This document shows, in pieces, positions 59,133 to 64,000 of a DNA stretch of 64,000 bases. Below the pieces are notes generated by a model, which was not told the DNA's origin, did not search any database, and worked only from the letters and a program-made list of their open reading frames with translations. Numbering within the stretch: position 1 is the first letter of the stretch; each line of letters starts with the position of its first letter. A program made the position numbers and the translations under genes. The DNA comes from Diacronema lutheri (Eukaryota > Haptophyta > Pavlovophyceae > Pavlovales > Pavlovaceae), in NCBI GenBank assembly GCA_019448385.1, contig JAGTXO010000005.1, positions 1,116,001 through 1,180,000 of the forward strand, read 5' to 3'.

Positions 59133-62100
59133 ATGGCCAAGCAGCTGCGTCAGTTTGCCGAGCAAGCTGCCCGCGACGACGTGCTCTTCCACGTCGCCGT
59201 GTCCGAGGCCGACGCCCACGCCCGGCTGGCGCGCGTTGCGGGTGACGATGTCGGCGCGTACAGCGTCGTGCTCGCAGTCGCCGGGCTCGTCTGGCTGGCC
59301 AAGGCCGACGAGGTTGCGCCGGCGGCCGCCCAGTCCGCCGCCGCGCCGCCCGCCGCCCCGCCTGCTGCCGCCACGTCCGCCGACGCCGAGCGCGACGCCT
59401 CGCCTTCCGACCGCCTGCGCGCGCTGACGCTCGCCGTGCGAGTCGCGCTCGCGCGCGGCGTGCTGCGCCACCTCCTCGCCGACGCGTCGCCGGGCGCGTC
59501 CGCGACCGCTGGCGGTAGTTGCGCGACGCCCGTCGAGGCGGCCGCGTCCGACGCCGCGCCGCCCGCCACGGGCGTCGTGACGAGTGGCGTTGCGGCGGGC
59601 GCTGTGGCGGCCGCACCGGCTGCTGCGGGCGGTGCGATGGCGGGTGCATCGCCCATCACGCGGCCGGCGAAGCGCGCGCGGCGCACGCTCACCGCCGCTC
59701 CAGCCGCCTCGGCCGTTGCGGCCGCTGGAGGCGCACGCGCGGGCGCACGCGGCGCGGCCGGCGCGCCTCGCGCGCGCGCCGCGCGCGCGCCGGCCGAGTA
59801 CGTCTGGCTTGCCATCGCGCGCCGGATGCTGGCGGCGCGACACGCGGCGGCCGCGGGCGGCGACTTTGTCGCGTCGTGCGTCGCCGCGATGCAGGCCGAG
59901 TACGGCGACGGCTGTGCCGTCGTCGTCGGCGACGCGCCTGGTGACGCCTTGGTCGAGGCTGCGGCGGCGGCGCTGCTCGAGGGCAAGCACGCGGCGGTGA
60001 GCCTCGGCTGCGTCGACCGGCCGGCGGTGCTCGTCGTGCAGCGCGCCGTGGACGCGCCCACGTCGCGCGTGCACGGGTGGTGCGCGCACGCGGCGGGCGC
60101 CGCCGAGTTTGACGAGGGCGCCGCGCGCGACGTGTTCAACGCGATCGTCGAGCGCGCGTGGGCGCTGCGTCCGGACCCGGCCGACGGCAGCCCGCCGCCC
60201 ACGCGCACGTGGGAGGTCGAGCAAATCGCTGGCGACGCGCCCGACCAGGCGGGCGTGGCCGCGCTGCGCGTGCTCTACGCGCTCGTCGCGGCGCACGGCC
60301 GCTACCGCTCGGCCGCCGCGCTCTTTGGCGCGATCGCGCAGCTGCACGCGCCCGACGCCGCCGGCGCGCGCGCGGAGGTCGTCGCGGCGGCGTGCGCGGT
60401 GCCGCCCGGCGCGCGGCCGGGCGCCGCGCCGGCGGCCGCGCGGGACGACGCGAGGGAGCGCGCATGGGAGGGCGCTCAGATCGCCGCGCTCGCCGTCGGC
60501 GCGGACGCTGCGCGCAGGCGTGTCGCGCCCGTGCGCGCGCTCGTCGACGCGCTCGGCACGCCGCCGACCTCGGCGATCACGGGCGGGCCGGCGGTGCGGC
60601 TCGCGGGCGCGGGCGACGGCGGCCACGGTGCACGGTGGGTGGGCGGGCAGGCGGCGACGCCCGCCGAGCAGCTGCCGAGGGAGCTGCTGCGCGCCTACCA
60701 CGAGGCGGTGCTGTGCGTCACGCCCGGCAGCCTCCAGCTCGGCCCGGCGGCGCTCGACGCGGTCACGCGGCCGCGCGAAAACGACACGCTGGAAGGCCTC
60801 CTCGCGCGCGTCAGCTGGCAGTGCGGCGCGAGGGCGAGCACGTGCGCCATGCTCGCCACGTTTTCCGAGCAGGCGGGCACCGGCTCGCGCGTCGCGCTCA
60901 AGGCCCTCCGCACGAGCTCCGACCTGGCCGGGCTGACGGCGGCTGCGGTCGGGCAGCAGGCGCCGCAGACGCCGCCGCCGCCGCTGCTCGTGATGCTCGG
61001 CCGCTGCCCCAGCCCGCTCGTCGGCGGTGGCCTCTTCCCGCCCGACCGCGCGACGGGCGAGCCGGCGGTGCACGCGGCGACGTCCGAGCTCGCCGTCGAG
61101 CTGCTGCGCGACGCGCGCGCGCTGGCCGGCACGGACGGGCGGCTCGTCGTGCTGTGCCTCGAGGCGTCCAACCCGCTCTGGTTCTGCCCCAAGGTGCGCG
61201 AGCTCGAGCTGCCGCGGACGCGGTCGGACGGCGTGCGCGCGTCCGGCTGCACCTGCCCCGCGACGTGCAGCGATGCGCGCGGCGCGGCGGGTGGCGCTGC
61301 CCGCGGCGCATCGACGCGGCCGGCGGCGCGCGCGATCAACAAGGCGGTGCTCGACCACTTCGTCGCGCTTTTCGGCCGCGAGGGCTTCGCGACCTTTGAG
61401 TTTGCGGGCGGCGGCGAGGCGAGCTGGCTGTGCGACAGCGCGGCCGGCACGACGACCGTCGCGGCGTGCGCGTCGCTGCCGCCGCGCATGGGCGATGGGC
61501 AGCTGGCCATCCGGCGGCACACGCTCGGCACGGGCGCCGACGCGCCGGCGCACGCCGTCGTCTCGCTCCGCGTCGCGCACGTGAGCCACGCCATCCGCCG
61601 CGCGGCGGACGACGGCGGCGCGCGCGCCGAGCGGATGGCGCGCGCCGCGCGCGCGTTTTGCGATGTGGCGGCCGCGCTGCGCGTCGACGCGATCCTGGCG
61701 GAGGTGCCCGAGGACCGCCCGACGGGCACGCCCTTCCTTGGCGGGCTGCTCAAATTTTGGGACAAAGACCACGGGAGCTCGACGGCGCCAGCCACGCTCG
61801 CGCTCGGAGACGTGCGCGAGGTGGCCAAGCGGACGGCCGACGCAGCGGCCGGCCGAGCGGACGAGGTCCCTGCGGCTGGCCGTCCGCAGGTCGCGGCGCG
61901 CGCGTGCGCTGGCGCGATTGGCGGCGGCGCGGGCGCGGCGGGCGCCTCGGACGCTGCGCCGCGTGCACTGGCGGGCGCGTCGGGTGCGCGCACGGACGGC
62001 GGCCCTGCCGACGCACCGCGCCAGCTGGAGAGCCGCTACGGCGAGGCGAGCAAGCTCGACCTACCCCAAGATTCCACTACGGGCCGCGTCCTCGACGCTC

Positions 62101-64000
62101 GCGAGGCCCAGGACCGCGCGCGCGTGCCTGCTGCGCCCGACGGCACAGCGCTGCGCCGCGTGCTCGACGCCGTCGGCGCGGGCGCGCCCGCGCAGCGCAG
62201 CCCGCGCTGGCACGACGAGCGATGGGAGGAGGTCACGGGCAGCAAGGTTGGCGACGTCGTGAACGACAACGCCGGCGTCGCGCACGAGACGCTCACCGAC
62301 GAGTACGTGCACCGGCGGCGGCGCGAGGTGCGGACCAAGGCGACGACCGCGGGCATCCTCGGCGAGGCCGTCGCGCTGCGCAAGCTGGCGGCCGCGTACG
62401 GCATCACCGTCGTGTGCAACCTGCCGATGGTGCGTGCGGACCCGCACGACAAGAGCGCGCCGTTCGCCTTCTCGCCGGACGGGCTCGCGATCCTCCCCGA
62501 AAACAACGAGCAGGTCCTCGTCGAGGTGAAGACGCTCACCAAGGCGGGCGCCACGGCGCACGAGGACGGGCCGCCGCAGCCGCACCGCGATCAGCTGCAG
62601 CTCGGCATGCACGTCCTCGGCGTGAGCAAAGCGCTCTACGTGCAGTACCTCAGGCACGAGGACCGGATCGTCGTGCACGTCGTGACGCGCGGCGCCGGCT
62701 GGCTTGCATTCGCGCAGCCGAGGGTGCAGGCCTTCTGGGCGCGCGTCGTCGAGCGGCGCGCGCGGCTCGAGCGCGCGCGCGCCGACCACCCGGCTGCGAG
62801 CCGGCGGCACCGGCGGCAGCAGACGCCGGCCGGGCCGCCGCTCGTGCTCGCGCTGGACGGGCGCATCCCCGCCGCGCGCGCCGCCGCGCTGCACGCCGTC
62901 GCGCACGGCACCGCGAGCGCGGCGGCGGTGACGGCGGCGGCGGCGACGGGCGACGCGACGGCGTTGCAAGACGCGATCGCGGCGCTGCGCGCGCCCGTCG
63001 GCAATGCGGCGATCGCCAGCGCAGCGCGTGCGGAGGGCGCGGCCGTCGAGCGGGCGATCGCGTACCTCGGGCAGCCGGCGGGCGACGCCGCCGCCCGCGG
63101 CACGGCCGAGGCGGCCGAGGAGGAGAGGACGGTCGACGCCGACATCTGCGCGTTGCTGCACCAGCTCGGCGCGAGCGTGGCGCACGTGCACGTCGAGGAC
63201 GCGGATTGCGTCACGCGTGAGCACTGGGGCGAGGCGGTGCTCGCTGCAGCGGACGACCCGTCGAGCGCCCCCGCCATTTCGAGCGTCATCGTCGCGCACA
63301 TCGTGCGCCTCGCCGGCTTTGGCGTCGAGCTCCCGCAGTCGATTCGCGTCGCCCCCAGCACGGCCGACTGGCACGAGGGCTGGCTCGACGTGCAGTGCGT
63401 GCTGCTGCGCACGCGCCGGCGCGGGCGGCGCGACGACGACTTTGTGGCCGTCGTCAGGCGCGGTGGGCGCTGGTTTGCGTGCGAGCCCGGCCGCGCGCGG
63501 CGGCTGCAGTGGCGGTCGGTCCTACGCCGCGCGCGCGGCGGCGTCGACGGGACCGGCGAGGAGGCGTTCGCGATCGTCTACGTGCGGCGCGGCGACGCGG
63601 CCGGCGACGCGGCTGGCGACGCGCAGGCCGCACGGGCGCGCGGCGGGCGCGCGCGCAGGCGCACGCGCGGCGGCACGCGCAAGCGCAAGCGCGGCGCCTC
63701 CGCCGGGCTCGAGGCGGCCGCGCCCGCCGGCGCGCCGGCGGGCGCTGCTCACCGCCCGCCCGCCAGGCGTGCCACGGTCGCCGCGCGCACCACGCGCTCT
63801 GTGACCGACGCGCGGCACTCGGCGCCTGCCGCCACGGTTGCACCTGTCTTCGACTGGCGCGCCGGCCGCCCGCCCCCTGCCGCCGCCGCCGCCGCCAAGC
63901 GCGGCCAGGCGCTCGAGCCGGGGCAGTTCGCGCGGCCGCGTGGGCGCGCGCCATGGGGCAAGGTCTGGGACAGAGTCTCGGGTGCGTGGGCGGACAAGCC
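59133..64000 (+). CDS. Very long ORF with PD-(D/E)XK (YqaJ/lambda-exonuclease-like) nuclease domain, open at window end
   Basis: The frame is open from 58926. The first ATG is at 59133 (MAKQLRQFAEQAARDDVLFH), and at least 1,622 codons follow without a stop or obvious intron. A nuclease core is visible: Glu1078 (GILGEAVALRKLA), Asp1116 (SPDGLAIL), then Glu1131-x-Lys1133 (VLVEVKTL). The order E, D, ExK and the 15-residue D-to-E spacing fit the YqaJ/lambda exonuclease branch. After it comes HRDQLQLGMHVLGVSKALYV, matching the family's QLQ helix. Regions about 220-390 (ending WEVEQIAGDAPDQAGVAALR) and about 1380-1480 (DDFVAVVRRGGRWFACEP) resemble the strand patterns of Ulp1/OTU-type cysteine proteases, but catalytic residues are not evident. 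No introns, the location beside an inverted repeat, and single huge-frame architecture suggest a mobile element or acquired gene. The product probably degrades or recombines DNA ends. Confidence 0.7.
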   Translation, partial: MAKQLRQFAEQAARDDVLFHVAVSEADAHARLARVAGDDVGAYSVVLAVAGLVWLAKADEVAPAAAQSAAAPPAAPPAAATSADAERDASPSDRLRALTLAVRVALARGVLRHLLADASPGASATAGGSCATPVEAAASDAAPPATGVVTSGVAAGAVAAAPAAAGGAMAGASPITRPAKRARRTLTAAPAASAVAAAGGARAGARGAAGAPRARAARAPAEYVWLAIARRMLAARHAAAAGGDFVASCVAAMQAEYGDGCAVVVGDAPGDALVEAAAAALLEGKHAAVSLGCVDRPAVLVVQRAVDAPTSRVHGWCAHAAGAAEFDEGAARDVFNAIVERAWALRPDPADGSPPPTRTWEVEQIAGDAPDQAGVAALRVLYALVAAHGRYRSAAALFGAIAQLHAPDAAGARAEVVAAACAVPPGARPGAAPAAARDDARERAWEGAQIAALAVGADAARRRVAPVRALVDALGTPPTSAITGGPAVRLAGAGDGGHGARWVGGQAATPAEQLPRELLRAYHEAVLCVTPGSLQLGPAALDAVTRPRENDTLEGLLARVSWQCGARASTCAMLATFSEQAGTGSRVALKALRTSSDLAGLTAAAVGQQAPQTPPPPLLVMLGRCPSPLVGGGLFPPDRATGEPAVHAATSELAVELLRDARALAGTDGRLVVLCLEASNPLWFCPKVRELELPRTRSDGVRASGCTCPATCSDARGAAGGAARGASTRPAARAINKAVLDHFVALFGREGFATFEFAGGGEASWLCDSAAGTTTVAACASLPPRMGDGQLAIRRHTLGTGADAPAHAVVSLRVAHVSHAIRRAADDGGARAERMARAARAFCDVAAALRVDAILAEVPEDRPTGTPFLGGLLKFWDKDHGSSTAPATLALGDVREVAKRTADAAAGRADEVPAAGRPQVAARACAGAIGGGAGAAGASDAAPRALAGASGARTDGGPADAPRQLESRYGEASKLDLPQDSTTGRVLDAREAQDRARVPAAPDGTALRRVLDAVGAGAPAQRSPRWHDERWEEVTGSKVGDVVNDNAGVAHETLTDEYVHRRRREVRTKATTAGILGEAVALRKLAAAYGITVVCNLPMVRADPHDKSAPFAFSPDGLAILPENNEQVLVEVKTLTKAGATAHEDGPPQPHRDQLQLGMHVLGVSKALYVQYLRHEDRIVVHVVTRGAGWLAFAQPRVQAFWARVVERRARLERARADHPAASRRHRRQQTPAGPPLVLALDGRIPAARAAALHAVAHGTASAAAVTAAAATGDATALQDAIAALRAPVGNAAIASAARAEGAAVERAIAYLGQPAGDAAARGTAEAAEEERTVDADICALLHQLGASVAHVHVEDADCVTREHWGEAVLAAADDPSSAPAISSVIVAHIVRLAGFGVELPQSIRVAPSTADWHEGWLDVQCVLLRTRRRGRRDDDFVAVVRRGGRWFACEPGRARRLQWRSVLRRARGGVDGTGEEAFAIVYVRRGDAAGDAAGDAQAARARGGRARRRTRGGTRKRKRGASAGLEAAAPAGAPAGAAHRPPARRATVAARTTRSVTDARHSAPAATVAPVFDWRAGRPPPAAAAAAKRGQALEPGQFARPRGRAPWGKVWDRVSGAWADK

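Noticed and set aside
58842-61772. 976-codon minus-strand ORF
   Set aside because: Arg/Ala-rich shadow of the plus-strand nuclease frame, with no domains. The plus frame has balanced composition and recognisable motifs.
59133-64000. Prophage or bacterial contamination explaining the YqaJ nuclease
   Set aside because: Composition matches the rest of the window, no bacterial operon structure or ribosome-binding sites are seen, and the ORF is far larger than any phage YqaJ protein.

Overview
The window looks like gene-dense nuclear DNA from a GC-rich eukaryotic alga, most likely a haptophyte and possibly a pavlovophyte. The base composition is extreme (codon third positions almost all G or C). 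Genes carry short spliceosomal introns, many starting GTGCG. There is a nuclear ferredoxin-NADP+ reductase with a signal-plus-transit-like leader, as expected for a complex red-lineage plastid. Flagellar and centriolar genes (SHIPPO-repeat protein, CEP43/FOP, kinesin), a Golgi sialyltransferase-family enzyme and a UGA-coded selenoprotein O are also present. The placement is inferred from gene content, not from a database match.

Layout: 1-3.7 kb holds two poorly understood minus-strand genes and a small copper chaperone. 3.8-9.6 kb holds plastid FNR and a C2 / CYP74-like P450 / lipoxygenase fusion. 9.7-18.7 kb holds a coiled-coil protein, a secreted protein, a GT29 sialyltransferase-like enzyme and a PAQR receptor. 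18.7-26.4 kb holds an Rpp14-like RNase P subunit, an SVIP-like peptide, RBM22/Cwc2 without its zinc finger, ADCK1, selenoprotein O with its SECIS element, and a METTL16/RlmF methyltransferase. 26.4-40.7 kb holds a mitochondrial carrier, SHIPPO protein, kinesin, an unusual voltage-gated channel, a TPR/low-complexity protein, an HRI1-like protein, mitochondrial uS11 and CEP43. 40.7-56.4 kb holds a class I HDAC, a CCR4 deadenylase carrying tandem La motifs, a METTL21-like methyltransferase, a large coiled-coil protein and a beta-helix protein.

From 56.4 kb the texture changes. There is a decayed region on the minus strand, then a 75-bp near-perfect inverted repeat built on TGTAGGG units, then one uninterrupted plus-strand frame of at least 1,622 codons. 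That frame contains a PD-(D/E)XK (YqaJ/lambda-exonuclease-like) nuclease core and runs off the window. This end looks like mobile or transferred DNA.

Genome organisation is striking. Genes alternate in head-to-head pairs whose start codons are usually 23-125 bp apart, and convergent partners are often less than 150 bp apart. Promoters must be tiny and shared, and transcript ends must overlap or abut. Homopolymeric G/C runs sit in the 3' flanks of several plus-strand genes. The most notable biology is the P450-lipoxygenase fusion, the La-motif/CCR4 fusion, the selenoprotein O with a recognisable SECIS, and the large nuclease ORF at the right edge.
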